Assembly (NCBI GenBank): GCA_037447655.1 | Contig: JBBHKE010001246.1 | Location: 169,849 to 233,848, forward strand | DNA length: 64,000 bases | Reading direction: 5' to 3' | Origin: Zygnema cylindricum | Taxonomy: Eukaryota; Streptophyta; Zygnematophyceae; Zygnematales; Zygnemataceae | In this document: in pieces, positions 9,965 through 22,400 of the stretch | Layout of the letters: each line of letters begins with the position of its first letter | Numbering within the stretch: the first letter of the stretch is position 1 | Program-made: the position numbers and the translations under genes | The notes under the pieces: model-generated | Seen by the model: the letters and a program-made list of their open reading frames with translations, nothing else | Database searches by the model: none | Told to the model about the DNA's origin: nothing

Positions 9965-11860
9965 CTATTCACTTAATCCCATTGCTTCCCTACAATACTT
10001 CAGCTTAGGAGTAGGAAGAGCTTTAGTGAGCATATCAGCAATCATTTTTGCATCTGGTAAGTAACATAATTTAATCACTCTAGAGAACACTTTTTCTCTT
10101 ACAAAGTGTAATTGTACATCCTTGTGCTTGCTTTTGAAGTGAATACTCGGGTTAGAAGCAATGGCAATGGCAGCCTGGTTATCACACCTGATCACCTGCG
10201 GACCAACTTGCATGTATCCTAGTTCTTGTAACATGGATTTTACCCATAAGAGTTCTTTAAGGGCCGAGCTTGCTGCCATATATTCCGACTCCATTGTCGA
10301 CTGTGCTGTCACCTTTTGAAGTTTGCTGCTCCAGCAGCAAGTACCGTTTCCAACTTGTAGAACGAATCTTGTGGTAGATTTCCGGCTTGGCATGTCGCCA
10401 TAGCTTGCATCACTCCATGTTTCCAGCTTGACTTCTCCTCCGCCTAGAGTGAGTTTGAGATCTTTAGTTCCTGCCAAATATCTTAAGACTCTCTTTGCTG
10501 CATCCAGATCAGATTTTCTCGGATTTTCTAGACTCCTACTCAGTACCCCAACTGCTACAGCAATGTCAAGACGGGTACAGTTCATGAAGTATATTAAGCT
10601 TCCCACTATCTGTCTATAAGGTATTATTGCCATAAGATCATTCTCCCCTGATTCGAAATACTCGCTAACAATGACACCTGGTTCTGTCTCTTCTCCCTCT
10701 AACTTCTGGCGAAACTCCATTGGAGTTAAACATCCTTTTGCCCCCCGCATTCCGTACTCATCTAACATGTTTCCAATAGCCTCTTTTTGAGTCAATTTTA
10801 TTATTTTCTTATTTCTGTCCCTCTCTACCTGGATACCCAAAATATATTTTGCCTCACCGAGGTCTTTCATCTCGAACCATGAGTTTAGAGCAGTTTTAAT
10901 TTTGTTAATTTCAGCCATTGATTTGCTAATTAATAGCAAATCATCTACATATACCGCTATATACACTATCCCATTTTCACCCTTTAGAACGTAGACAGAG
11001 TGATCAGAACTTATCCTTTGAAATCCTACACTAGTCAGGAATTCATCAAGCTTTATATTCCACTGTCTTGGGGCCTGTTTTAGGCCGTACAAAGATTTTA
11101 GCAACTTGCATACTAAGTGCTCTTTTCGTGGTTCCACATACTTTTCAGGCTGTTGCATGTAAATGGTCTCTTTTAGTTCTCCATGCAAAAAGGCCGTTTT
11201 TACATCCATATGATGAATTTCCATATCTTCTATAGCAGCTAGGGACAGCAAAATCCTAACTGTTGGAAATCTTACAACCGGAGAAAATGTTTCTTCAAAA
11301 TCGATTCCTTCCTTTTGATTGTACCCCTTTGCCACAAGTCTGGCCTTATAGCGTTCAATGGTGTTATCGGAATTTAACTTCACCTTGAATACCCATTTGC
11401 TGCCGATCGCTTTTCGGTCTGGAGGAAGGTCCACGAGCTCCCATGTTTGAGCCTCCATGATCGACTTCATTTCGTCGTTTGCCGCCTCAATCCAGTGATT
11501 CCGCTCTGGTGTTGAGAAGGCCTCTTGGATGGTCAAGGGCTCCCCTGAGACTCCCGAGTAGGCAAAGTGAGAGCTTGCTTGCAGGCGACTGCTTGATCTT
11601 CTTCCCCCCGGAAATTCTGAGGCTGAGATCGTCGGATGCCGCGCATTGCGCTGATTGCCTGATTGCGCTGGTTGCGATCCGTGTCTTGCGGGTTGCGCTG
11701 GTTGCGATCCGTGTCTTGCTGATTGCGCTGGTTGCGATCCGTGTGTATTGACTGATCTTGGTCCGTCTGGACCCGAAGTTGGTGAGGAAGTTGGAGAGAG
11801 TTTGTTTCCGGAGTCATTACCAGAGTTTGTGGAATCTGCTGGACAATTTCCTGCATGCAA
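9965..11860 (-). CDS. pol: E2 reverse transcriptase-RNase H frame (intact)
   Basis: One open frame of 631 codons on the minus strand covering the integrase-RT linker, the whole RT and RNase H. Visible are [16 protein letters not shown], the [22 protein letters not shown] block, [29 protein letters not shown], the YVDD catalytic pair in [12 protein letters not shown], and CTRLDIAVAVGVLSRSL. RNase H shows TWSDASYGD, STMESEYMA, CDNQAAIAIA and the C-terminal KMIADMLTKALP, ending GLSE. The first Met is not a real start; in the parent element this is the 3' half of gag-pol, and the upstream integrase is one frame out. The linker has a 30-bp coding minisatellite. This is the longest unbroken frame in the window. 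Confidence 0.92.
   Translation of the reverse strand: MHAGNCPADSTNSGNDSGNKLSPTSSPTSGPDGPRSVNTHGSQPAQSARHGSQPAQPARHGSQPAQSGNQRNARHPTISASEFPGGRRSSSRLQASSHFAYSGVSGEPLTIQEAFSTPERNHWIEAANDEMKSIMEAQTWELVDLPPDRKAIGSKWVFKVKLNSDNTIERYKARLVAKGYNQKEGIDFEETFSPVVRFPTVRILLSLAAIEDMEIHHMDVKTAFLHGELKETIYMQQPEKYVEPRKEHLVCKLLKSLYGLKQAPRQWNIKLDEFLTSVGFQRISSDHSVYVLKGENGIVYIAVYVDDLLLISKSMAEINKIKTALNSWFEMKDLGEAKYILGIQVERDRNKKIIKLTQKEAIGNMLDEYGMRGAKGCLTPMEFRQKLEGEETEPGVIVSEYFESGENDLMAIIPYRQIVGSLIYFMNCTRLDIAVAVGVLSRSLENPRKSDLDAAKRVLRYLAGTKDLKLTLGGGEVKLETWSDASYGDMPSRKSTTRFVLQVGNGTCCWSSKLQKVTAQSTMESEYMAASSALKELLWVKSMLQELGYMQVGPQVIRCDNQAAIAIASNPSIHFKSKHKDVQLHFVREKVFSRVIKLCYLPDAKMIADMLTKALPTPKLKYCREAMGLSE
11662..11751 (-). 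repeat. Coding minisatellite, 3 x 30 bp, in E2 linker
   Basis: Three tandem 30-bp units (11662-11691, 11692-11721, 11722-11751) that keep the RT frame open and encode a decapeptide close to HGSQPAQSAR three times. It lies in the low-complexity linker between integrase and RT. The frame change between E2 integrase and RT falls in the same linker. Confidence 0.85.
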
Positions 11861-12935
11861 TCTAAAATGACATACTCCTGTACTTTTTGTTGCTTTTGCT
11901 GCTCTGTCATGTGAAATAAATCTATGGAGTCTAGTTCATCCTTAACAATGATGTTTCTAGCTACAACTTTTTTCTGCTTTTCAAACACAAAGACTCTATA
12001 ACCTTTCGAGTGATCATCATATCCTAACAGAATACCCGGTAATCCCTTCGGTTCCATTTTACATCTATCTATAGACGTATCCAATATAAAACATTGACTA
12101 CCAAAGACCTTGAAATGGCTAACATCTGGTTTGCTACCTGTCCAGATTTCGTAAGGAGTTGTTTCTACCGATCTTGATCCTATCCTATTTTTAATATAAA
12201 CTGCACAATCTAGAGCCTCAGCCCAGAATTTCGGATCCACAATTTTATCAGCGAGCATAGATCTAGAGCTTTCCGTGAGAGTTCTATTCAGTCTTTCCGA
12301 CACCCCATTTTGTTCCGGTGAATATGGAAGAGTCAATAGATGACTAATGCCTTCCTCGAGTAAAAAGGTGTCAAACTCTTTTGATGTATATTCACCATTA
12401 TTGTCCGATCTGAGCTGCAAAATAGATGAATTATGAAGTTTTTCAGCCCATGCTTTATAGTGTTTGAAGTGACCAAACACTTGACTCTTCTCTTTCATGA
12501 ATAAACTTTTGTAAACATTGAGAAATCATCTGTGAAGGTGACCATATATTTCACCCCTCCGGCAGAAGGAACCTTCGCCGGACCAAAGACATCCGAATGA
12601 ATTTGTTGTAAAAGTTTTGTCGACCGATGCTCAGACTCCTTAGGAAATGGCAATTTGTGGATTTTGCCTAAAGCGCAACCATCACAAGTCTTGACCGGCC
12701 CATATGTGATTGATACACCCTCTATCTTTCCAGCAACAACCATTTTCTTCAAACTATCATAGTTGACATGGCCTAATCTTTTATGCCACAACTCATCTGA
12801 GTGCAAAACACCGGAGTACAAAGCATCATTTTCTTTTGTATTAGCCATATCCATGCGATACATCTTGCTACTATCTCTAGTACCTGTAACTGCAACCTTG
12901 CCGTTTTTGCTAACAACCTGCCGACCGTTTTTCAA
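11800..12935 (-). pseudogene. pol: E2 integrase (frameshifted)
   Basis: The pre-integrase zinc finger region is in 12935-12495 (LWHKRLGHVNYDSLKKM, CDGCALGKIHKLPF, then TFTDDFSMFTKVY with the first Asp). A frameshift near 12497 moves the frame to 12498-11533. That part holds RSDNNGEYTSKEF (second Asp, with G changed to N in the usual DNGGEY), GVSERLNRTL (Glu), FWAEALDCAVYIKNRI and DVSHFKVFGSQCF. A second frame change in the linker (about 11800-11860) separates it from RT. The protein would insert the cDNA into host DNA; this copy cannot make it whole. Confidence 0.87.
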
Positions 12936-14188
12936 ACTAACTTCAAAGCCTTACTCTCAACTAATGACGTAGAAAACAGATTTTTCTTAAAGTCAGGCAC
13001 AAATAAGACATTGTGAAGAGTCCTTTCAATTGCTTTTCCATCCACATCAACTAGCAATGACACATCACCCATTGCACGAGTTTGGACACTCATTCCACAA
13101 ACATAATAAATATTTTTCTCCGGCGTGGCTTTCAGATTTTTGAAGATGGCCTTGTTCCAACACATATGCGCTGACGCTCCTGTATCCATAATCCATCCAG
13201 GGTCCTTTTCGCCTTCCATTGCTGCCGCCATATCGAATAGATCCGTGTCGTCCTCCTCAGAAAATGTCAGAGTTTCTTCTTGGAGTGATGAAGAAGCTGA
13301 AAACAGTGCATTTCCACGAGGTGTAGGCCTCGTGAAGCTTTTGTAAAACTGACTTTGTTGCCATCCCGACCTGTATAAACCGGAATCGTTAGCTTGTTTA
13401 AGTTTAGGACAGAATTTGTATCCATGACCTCTCTCACTACAATAAAAACATGCATTGTTTGATTGTCTATTTCCCCCCAGATTAAACTATCTGAATTGGG
13501 TAAACTGATTACTTTGCTGATTAAATTGACCTTTCTTTCCAAATTCTGAATTAAAAGCCTCTACTTGCTCAACATTGAGGATTTTAGATGTAGCTTCCTC
13601 CTCTAATAAAATATTGATCGCTAACTGTAAAGTCCAGCTAGCTTTATCTTTCTATTTGAGCATGTCAGATGCTCCTTTCATACTACGAGGGAGACCCCGC
13701 ATGAGCAATGCTGCCTGTTGAAACTAAGGAAACACCCCACCGACACAAGCATGTGCATCTACAAGAATACGAAATTTGTTAGAATATACAGCCATTGTAC
13801 CGCCAGTGTACTTATAGTCCCAAATTTTTCCAGCCATTAGAAGTTCTTCCTGAACATTAGCCTTTTCATAATCACTTTTAATGGATTTCCAGATATTAAT
13901 TCTTTTTTTCATTTTTATCTGAGACATAGCTAAGTCCTCAGATATACAAAATTTCAAAATAGAACGAGCCTGCGTATTTTTCTTAGACCATGACGGATCA
14001 GATTCATCCAAAGAACCATCCAATATATCCAAAAGATCCACATTTTCAAAATGTGTCTCCACCATATCCGCCCAGTAAACATACTTATCCCCGGAAAAGA
14101 TAGGAATTCTTGATGATAGGCCCATAACCTGTTGTTCTACAACCACCGGTGCAGGTGGAGGAGCAGCAGTAGTAGTAGAAGTAGATAT
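12932..14188 (-). pseudogene. gag: E2 gag-protease (stops in frame)
   Basis: A single frame (minus) runs from inside the 5' LTR to 12932. The initiator in this LTR is ATA (14188-14186) while the other LTR has ATG, so the natural start is lost; the residue run MVVEQQVMGLSSRIPIF is readable from 14146. In-frame TAG stops occur at 13724-13726, about 13660 and about 13490. An intact CCHC knuckle (CFYCSERGHGYKFC) occupies 13409-13450. The protease motif is GWIMDTGASAHMC in 13231-12932, after which the frame shifts into integrase. The role is capsid, RNA binding and polyprotein cleavage. Confidence 0.85.
14119..14129 (-). promoter_or_regulatory. E2 primer-binding site
   Basis: Minus strand GGTTATGGGCC directly follows the LTR-terminal CA. 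It complements the initiator tRNA-Met anticodon arm over 11 bases and diverges after that. It is read through by the gag frame as Val-Met-Gly. Confidence 0.7.
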
Positions 14189-14917
14189 GATACACTCTAG
14201 AAGCTATCAAGAATCCTACCAACCAGCTGTTCTTAATTGCTCACCAATTCTTATACAAGCATCCAAACCTCACAAAACTCTATCAGAATGTAGAGTAGCA
14301 TAAACACTGACAACTCCCAAAGTTTCAGCAGAATTAACCCGACAACACTCAAGATATAATACTCAGAAGTTTCCCAAAAATTGTCTGCAGTTTTACTACT
14401 TGGAAGTCTGGATACATAAAAATGCTGTAAGTCCTAAGTCTTATACTTTCGGTGTTCTACCGCCGATAATAGTGTACCTGAGAGGTACGTCCAAAATCAA
14501 CCCACCTACTGAGATCTACCTGTCCTTGATCGTGCCAACCCAATCTATCATTATACAGTCAATATTACTCAGAATCTAGATTAAGTGTTTGTACAAATAC
14601 TTGTCGGCTAAGTCACTTGTGATACTCTTATGAATCTCGTCCGTTGACTAAATTCATATCAATCGCAGCTGCGTTGTCCCGTTCGGATCACATTTAAGAT
14701 AGTAGCAGCTGCGTTGTCCGTACGGATCTTATCCAACGTAACCGCAGCTGCGTTTGTCCTGTCTGTGTCGCAGCTTCGCTGCTGCGCTGCTCTGCTGCTG
14801 CGCAGCTCTGCTGTATAGCAGCTGCGCTGCTCTTCCGTATAGCAGCTGCGCTGCTGTCTGTATAGTTGCTGCGCTGCTGCGCTGCTCTGAGACTGAAAGC
14901 TTTCCAAAAAGACAACA
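14130..14917 (-). repeat. E2 5' LTR
   Basis: 788 bp with the same ends as the 3' LTR. U3 has three units of the GCAGCTGCGTTGTCC repeat (near 14664, 14704, 14743) against four in the other LTR. This accounts for most of the 34-bp length difference. Single-base differences are scattered throughout. Confidence 0.9.
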
Positions 14918-16420
14918 ATAACAAGATTTGTCACCTAAATAACACAAACAGTTAGCAATAACAATAATTGTTACTTAAACTACAAAAATTGTTAGTGATA
15001 ACAAGAATTGCTACCTAAATTACACAAACTCTTACCGATATCAAGAATTGTTACTTAAACTACACAAATTGTTAGCGATAACAAGAATTGTTACTTAAAC
15101 TACACAAATTGTTAGCGATAACAAGTATTGTAACCTAAATTACAAAAACTGTTAGCGATAATAAGAATTGTGACGTAAATTACACAAACTGTTAGCGATA
15201 TCAAAATTTGTAACTTAAACTACAAAATATGTTAGCGATAACAATAATTGTTACCTAAATTACACAAACTGTTAGCGATAAAAATAATTGTTACCTAAAT
15301 TACAAAATCTATTAGCGATAACAATAATTGTTACTTAAACTACAAAAACTGTTCGTGATAACAAGAATTATGACCTAAATTACACAAACTGTTAGCGATA
15401 ACAAGAATTGTTACCTAAATTACAAAAACTATTAGCGATAACAAGAATTGTTACTTAAACTACACAAATTGTTTGCGATAACAAGAATTGTAACCTAAAT
15501 TACAAAAATTGTTATCGATAACAAGAATTGTGACCTAAATTACACAAACTGTTAGCGATAACAAAATTTGTAACTTTATACTACACAAATTGTTAGCGAT
15601 AACAAGAATTGTAACCTAAATTACACAAACAGTTAGTGATAACAAGAATTGTTACCTAAATTACACAAACAGTTAAAGATAACAAGAATTGTTTCCTAAA
15701 TTACACAAACAGTTATCAATAACAAAAATTGTGACCTAAATTACATAAACTGTTAGCGATAACAAAATTTGTAATTTAAACTACACAAATTGTTAGCAAT
15801 AACAAGAATCGTAACCTAATTTATACAAAGTGTTAGTGATAACAAGAATTGTTACCTAATTTACACAAACGGTTAGCGATAACAAGAATTGTTACCTAAA
15901 TTACAAAAACTATTAGCGATAACAAGAATTCTGACCTAAATTACACAAACTATTAGCGATAACAAAAATTGTTTCCTAAATTACACAAACTCTTAGCGAT
16001 AACAATAATTGTTACCTAAATTAACCAAACAATTAGCGATAAGAAGAATTGTTATCTAAATTACACAAATTGTTAGGGATAACAAGAATTGTTACCTAAA
16101 TTACACAAACTGTTAACGATAACAAGAATTGTTACTTAAACTACACAAATTGTTAGCGATAACAAGATTTGTCACCTAAATAACAAAAACAGTTAGGAAT
16201 AACAAGAATTGTTACTTAAACTACAAAAATTGTTAGCGATAACAAGAATTGTTAACTAAATTACACAAACTGTTAGCGATAACAAGAATTGTTAGTTAAA
16301 CTACACAAATTGTTAGCGATAACAAGAATTGTAACCTAAATTACAAAAACTGTTAGCGATAACAAGAATTGTGACCTAAATTACACAAACTGTTAGCGAT
16401 AACAAAATTTGTAACTTAAA
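14918..16420 (-). repeat. SatA 40-bp satellite, reversed array
   Basis: About 37 units in the opposite orientation (plus strand reads tgttagcgataacaagaatt and so on). It is bounded by E2 on the left and by a direct head junction with forward SatA at 16420/16421 on the right. Confidence 0.93.
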
Positions 16421-19400
16421 ATTTCTTGTTATCGCTGATAGTTTTTGTAATTTTGGTAACAATTTTAGTTATCACTAACAATTTGTTTATGTAAAGTAAC
16501 AATTCTTGTAAGTGCAAACAGTGTGTGTAATTTATATAAAAATTACTGTTATCGCTAACAGTTAGGTTAATTTAGGTAACAATATTTGTTATTGCTAACT
16601 GTTTGTGTTATTTAGGTGACAAATCTTGTTATCACTAACAATTTGTGTAGTTTAAGTAACACTTCTTGTTATCGTTAACAGTTTGTGTAATTTAGGTAAG
16701 AATTCTCGTTATCGCTAACTGTTTGGTTAATTTAGGAAACAATTCTTGTTATCGCTAACAGTTTGTGTAATTTAGGTAATAATACATGTTATCGCTAACT
16801 GTTTGGTTAATTTAGGTAACAATTCTTGTTATCGTTAACAATTTTTTTAATTTAAGTAACAATTCTTGTTATCGCTAATAGTTTGTGTAATTTAGGTAAC
16901 AATTTTAGTTATCGCTAACAGGTTTTGTAATTTAGGTAACACTTCTTGTTATCGCTAACTGTTTGGTTGATTTAGGTAACAATTCTTGTTATTGCCAACT
17001 GTTAGTGTAATTTAGGAAACAATTTTTGTTATCGCTAATTGTTTGGTTAATTTAGGTAACAATTATTGTTATCGTTAATCGTTTGTGCAATTTAGGTAAC
17101 AATTCTTGTTATCACTAACTATTTGGTTAATTTAGGTAACAATTATTGTTATCGCTAATAGTTTTTGTAATTTAGGTAACAATTTTTGTTATCGCTAACA
17201 ATTTGTGTAGTTGAAGTAACAGTTCTTGTTATCGCTTAAAGTTTGTGTAAGTTAGGTAACAATTCGTGTAAGCACAAACAATTTTGTAATTTGGGTAACA
17301 ATTCTTGTTATCGCTAACTATTTGGTTAATTTAAGTAACAATTCTTGTTATCGCTAACAGTTTGTGTAATTTAGGTAACAATTTTTGTTATCGCTAACAA
17401 TTTTTGTAATTTAGGTAACAATTATTGTTATTACTAACAGTTTTTGTAATTTAGGTAACAATTCTTGTTATTGCTAACATTTTGTGTAATTTAGGAAACA
17501 ATTCTTGTTTCCGCTAACCGTTTTTGTAATTTAGGAAACATTTCTTATTAACGCTAACTGTTTGTGTAATTTAGGTAACATTTATTGTTATCGCTAACAG
17601 TTTGTGTAATTTAGGTAACAATTTTTGTTATCGCTAACAATTTTTGTAATTTAGGTAACAATTCTTGTTATCGCTAATAGTTTGTGTAGACTAAGTAACA
17701 ATTCTTGTTATCGCTAACAGTTTGTGTAATTTAGGAAACAATTTTTAATATCGCTAACTGTTTGGTTAATTTAGGTATCAATTCTTGTTATTGCTAACTG
17801 TTTGTGTAATTTAGGAAAGAATTCTTGTTATCGCTAACTGTTTGTGTTGTTTAGGTAACAATTCTGTTTATCGCTAACAGTTTGTGTAATTTAGGTAACA
17901 ATTCTTGTTATCGCTAACTGTTTTTGTAAGTTAGGTAACTATTCTTGTTATCGCTAACAATTTGTGTAATTTAGGTAACAATTCTTGTTATTGCTAACCG
18001 TTTGTGTAATTTAACGAATAAATCTTGTTATCGCTATTTGTTTGTGTAATTTAGGTAACAATTATTGTTATCGCTAACATTTTTTGTAATTTAGGTAACA
18101 AGTTTTGTTATCGCAAACAATTTGTGTAGTTTAAGTAACTGTTATTGTTATTGCTAACAGTTTGTGTAATTTAGGTAACAATTCTTATTATCGCTAATTG
18201 TTTGGTTAATTTAGGTGACAATTCTTGTTATCGCTAACTGTTTGTGTAATTTAGGTTACAATTATTGTTATCTCTAACATTTTGTGTAGCTTAAGTAACA
18301 ATTCTTGTTATCGCTAAGAGTTTGTGTAAATTAGGAAACAATTCTTGTTATCGCTAACTGTTAGTGTAATTTAGGTAACAATTCTTGTTATCGTTAATCG
18401 TTTGTGTAATTTAGGTAACAATTTTAGTTATCGCTAACAGTTTTTGTAATTTAGGTAACAATTTTTGTTATCGCTAACTGTTTGGTTAATTTAGGTAACA
18501 ATTCTTGTTATTGCCAACTGTTAGTGTAATTTAGGTAACAATTCGTGTAAGCACAAACAATTTGTGTAATTTGGGTAACAATTCTTGTTATCGCTAACTA
18601 TTTGGTTAATTTAGGTAACAATTATTGTTATCGCTAACTGTTTGTGTAATTTAGGTATCAATTCTTTTTATCGCTAACAGTTTGTGTAATTTAGGTAACA
18701 ATTTTTGTTATCGCTAACAGTTTTTGTAATTTAGGTAACAATTATTGTTATCGCTAACAGTTTTTGTAATTTAGGTAACAATTCTTGTTATTGCTAACAA
18801 TTTGTGTAATTTAGGAAACAATTCTTGTTTCCGCTAACCGTTTGTGTAATTTAGGAAACAATTCTTATTAACGCTAACTGTTTGTGTAATTAAAGTAACA
18901 ATTCTGTTATCGCTAATAGTTTGTGTAATTTAGGTAACAATTTTTGTTATCGCTAACAGTTTTTGTAATTTAGGTAACAATTCTTGTTATCGCTAATCGT
19001 TTGTGTAGACTAAGTAACAATTCTTGTTATCGCTAACAGTTTGTGTAATTTAGGAAACAATTCTTGTTATTGCTAACCGTTTGTGTAATTTAGGAAACAA
19101 TTCTTGTTATCGCTAACTGTTTGTGTTATTTAGGTAACAATTCTGTTTATCGCTAACAGTTTGTGTAATTTAGGTAACAATTCTTGTTATCGCTAACTGT
19201 TTTTGTAAGTTAGGTTACTATTCTTGTTATCGCTAACAATTTGTGTAATTTAGGTAACAAATTTTGTTATTGCTAACGATTTGTGTAATTTAACGAATAA
19301 ATGTTGTTATCGCTATTTGTTTGTGTAATTTAGGTAACAATTATTGTTATCGCTAACAGTTTTTGTAATTTAGGTAACAAGTATTGTTATCGCTAACAAT

Positions 19401-22400
19401 TTGTGTAGTTTAAGTAACTGTTCTTGTTATTGCTATTAGTTTGTGTAATTTAGGTAACAAATCTTATTATCGCTAATTTATTGGTTAATTTAGGTGACAA
19501 TTCTTGTTATCCCTAACTGCTTGTGTAATTTAGGTGACAATTCTTGTTATCCCTAACTGTTTGTGTAATTTAGGTTACAATTATTGTTATCTCTAACAAT
19601 TTGTGTAGTTTAAGTAACTATTCTTGTTATCGCTAACAGTTTGTGTAATTTAGGTAACAATTCTTTTTATCGCTAAGAATTTGTGTAAATTAGGAAACAA
19701 TTCTTGTTATCGCTAATTGTTTGTGTAATTTAGGTAACATATTTTGTTATCGCTAAAAGATTGTGTAATTTAGGCAACAATTTTTGTTATCCCTAACAAT
19801 TTTTGTAATTTAGGTAACAATTATTGTTATCGCTAACATTTTGTGTAGTTTAAGTAACAATTCTTGTTATCGCTAATAGTTTTTGTAATTTAGGTAACAA
19901 TTCTTGTTGTCGCTAACAGTTTGTGTATGTTTGGTAACAATTTTTGTAAACACAAACAGTGTGTGTAATTTAGATAAAAATTACCGTTATCCCTAACTGT
20001 TTGGTTAATTTAGGTAACAATTTTTGTTATTGCTAATTGTTTCTGTTATTTAGGTGACAAATCTTGTTATCGCTTACAATTTGTGTAGTTTTAGTAACAA
20101 TTATTGTAATCGTTAACAGTTTGTGTAATTTAGGTAACAATTCTTGTTATCGCTAACTGTTTGGTTTATTTAGGAAACAATTCTTGTTATTGCTAACTGT
20201 TTGTGTAATTTAGGTAACAATACTTGTTATTGCTAACAATTTTTGTAATTTAAGTAACAATTTTTGTTATCGCTAACAGTTTGTGTAATTTAGGTAACAA
20301 TTTTAGTTATTGCTAACAGTTTTTGTAATTTAGGTAACAATTCTTGTTATCGCTAACTGTTTGGTTGATTAAGGTAACAATTCTTGTTATTGCCAACTGT
20401 TAGTGTAATTTAGGAAACAATTATTGTTATCGCTAACTATTTGGTTAATTTAGGTAACAATTATTGTAATCGCTAATAGTTTTTGTAATTTAGGTAACAA
20501 TTCTTGTTATCGCTAACAATTTGTGTAGTTTAAGTAACAATTCTTGTTATCGCTAACACTTTGTGTAATTAGGTAACAATTATTGTTATCGCTAACTGTT
20601 TGGATAATTTAGGTAACAATTCTTGTTATCGCTAACTGTTTGTGTAATTTAGGTGACAATTCTTGTTATTGCTAACAATTTGTGTAATTTAGGTAACAAT
20701 TTTTGTTATCGCTAACACTTTTTGTAATTTAGGTAACGATTCTTGTTATCGCTAACAATTTGTGTAGTTTAAGTAACAGTTCTTGTTAAAGCTAAAAGTT
20801 TGTGTAGTTCAAGTGAGAATTCTTGTTATCGCTAACAGTTTGTGTAATTTAGGTAACTATTCTTGTTATCGCTAACTATTTGGTTAATTTAGGTAACAAT
20901 TCTTGTTATCGCTAACTGTTTGTGTATTTTAGGTAACAATTCTTGTTATCGCTAAGAATTTGTGTAGTTTAAGTAAAAATTCTTGTTATCGCTAACAATT
21001 TTTGTAGTTTAGGTAACAATTCTTGTTATCACTAACTTTTTGGTTAATTTAGGAAACAATTCTTGTTATCGCTAACTGTTTGTGTAATTTAGGTAACAAT
21101 TGTTGTTATCGCTTACAATTTGTGTAATTTAGGTAACACATGTTGTTATCGCTAACAATTTTTGCAAATTAGGAAACAATTCTTGTTATCGCTAACAATT
21201 TGTGTAGTTTAAGTAACTGTTCTTGTTATCGCTTAAAGTTTGTGTAAGTTAGGTAACAATTCCTGTAAGCACAAACAGTTTGTGTAATTTAGGTAACAAT
21301 TTTTGTTATCGCTAACTATTTGGTTAATTTAGGTAACAATTATTGTTATCGCTAACTATTTGTGTAGTTTAAGTAACAATTCTTGTTATCGTAACAGTTT
21401 GTGAAATTTAGGTAACAATTCTTGTTATCCCTAACTGTTTGGTTAATTTATTTAACAATTTTTGTTTGCGCTAACCGTATATGTAATTTACAAAACAATT
21501 ATTATTATCGCTAACTGTTTGTGAAATTTAGGTAACAATTCTTGTTATCGCTAACAGTTTGTGTAATTTAGGTAACAATTTTTGTTATTGCTAATAGTTT
21601 TTGTAATTTAGGTAACAATTTTGCTATCGCTAACAGTTTGTATAACAGTTTGTGTAGTTTATATAACAATTCTTGTTATCGCTAACAGTTTTTGTAATTT
21701 AGGTAATAATTCTTGTTATCGCTAACTGTTTGGTTAATTTAGGTAACAATTATTGTTATCGCTAACCGTTTGTGTAATTAAGGAAACAATTATTGTTATC
21801 GCTAACTGTTTGTGTAATTTAGGTAACAATTCTGTTTATCGCTAACAGTTTGTGTAATTTAGGTAACAATTCTTGTTATCGCTAACTGTTTTTGAAAGTT
21901 AGGTAACTATTCTTGTTATCGCTAACAAATTGTGTAATTTAGGTAACAATTCTTGTTATCGCTAACTGTTTTTGTACTTTAGGTAACAATTCTTGTTATT
22001 GCTAACCATTTGTGTAATTTAATGAATAAATCTTGTTATCGTTAATTCTTTGTGTCATTTCGGTAACAATTCTTGTTATCGCTAACAATTTTTGTAATTT
22101 AGGTAACAAGTCTTGTTATCGCTAACAATTTGTGCAGTTTAAGTAACTGTTCTTGTTATCGCTAACAGTTTATGTAATTTAGGTGACGATTCTTGTTATC
22201 GCTAATTGTTTGGTTAATTTAGGTAACAATTCTTGTTATCGCTAACTGATTCAGTAATTTAGGTAACAATTATTGTTACCCCTAACAATTTGTGTAGTTT
22301 AAGTAACTATGTTTGTTAACGCTAACTGTTTGGGTAAGTTAGGTAACAATTCTTATTATCGCTAACTGTTTGGTTAATTTAGGTAATAATTCATGTTATC

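Larger units (their letters stand above)
9057..14917 (-). mobile_element. E2: full-length Ty1/copia element at a satellite orientation flip
   Basis: A minus-strand element with LTRs at 9057-9878 (822 bp, 3') and 14130-14917 (788 bp, 5'), TG...CA termini, PBS, PPT and all copia domains. It has no target-site duplication: GGTAT on the left, ATAAC on the right. SatA runs forward on its left and reversed on its right. Unequal LTRs plus mismatched flanks suggest a recombinant of two copies. The RT-RNase H frame is intact; gag and integrase are broken. Confidence 0.92.

Noticed and set aside
13267-13542. 91-codon minus-strand frame in E2
   Set aside because: A shadow: the CCHC knuckle at 13409-13450 is encoded in the gag frame, not in this one.
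9052-14922. GTTAT/ATAAC as a target-site duplication for E2
   Set aside because: The two are reverse complements, not direct copies, and the satellite orientation differs on the two sides.
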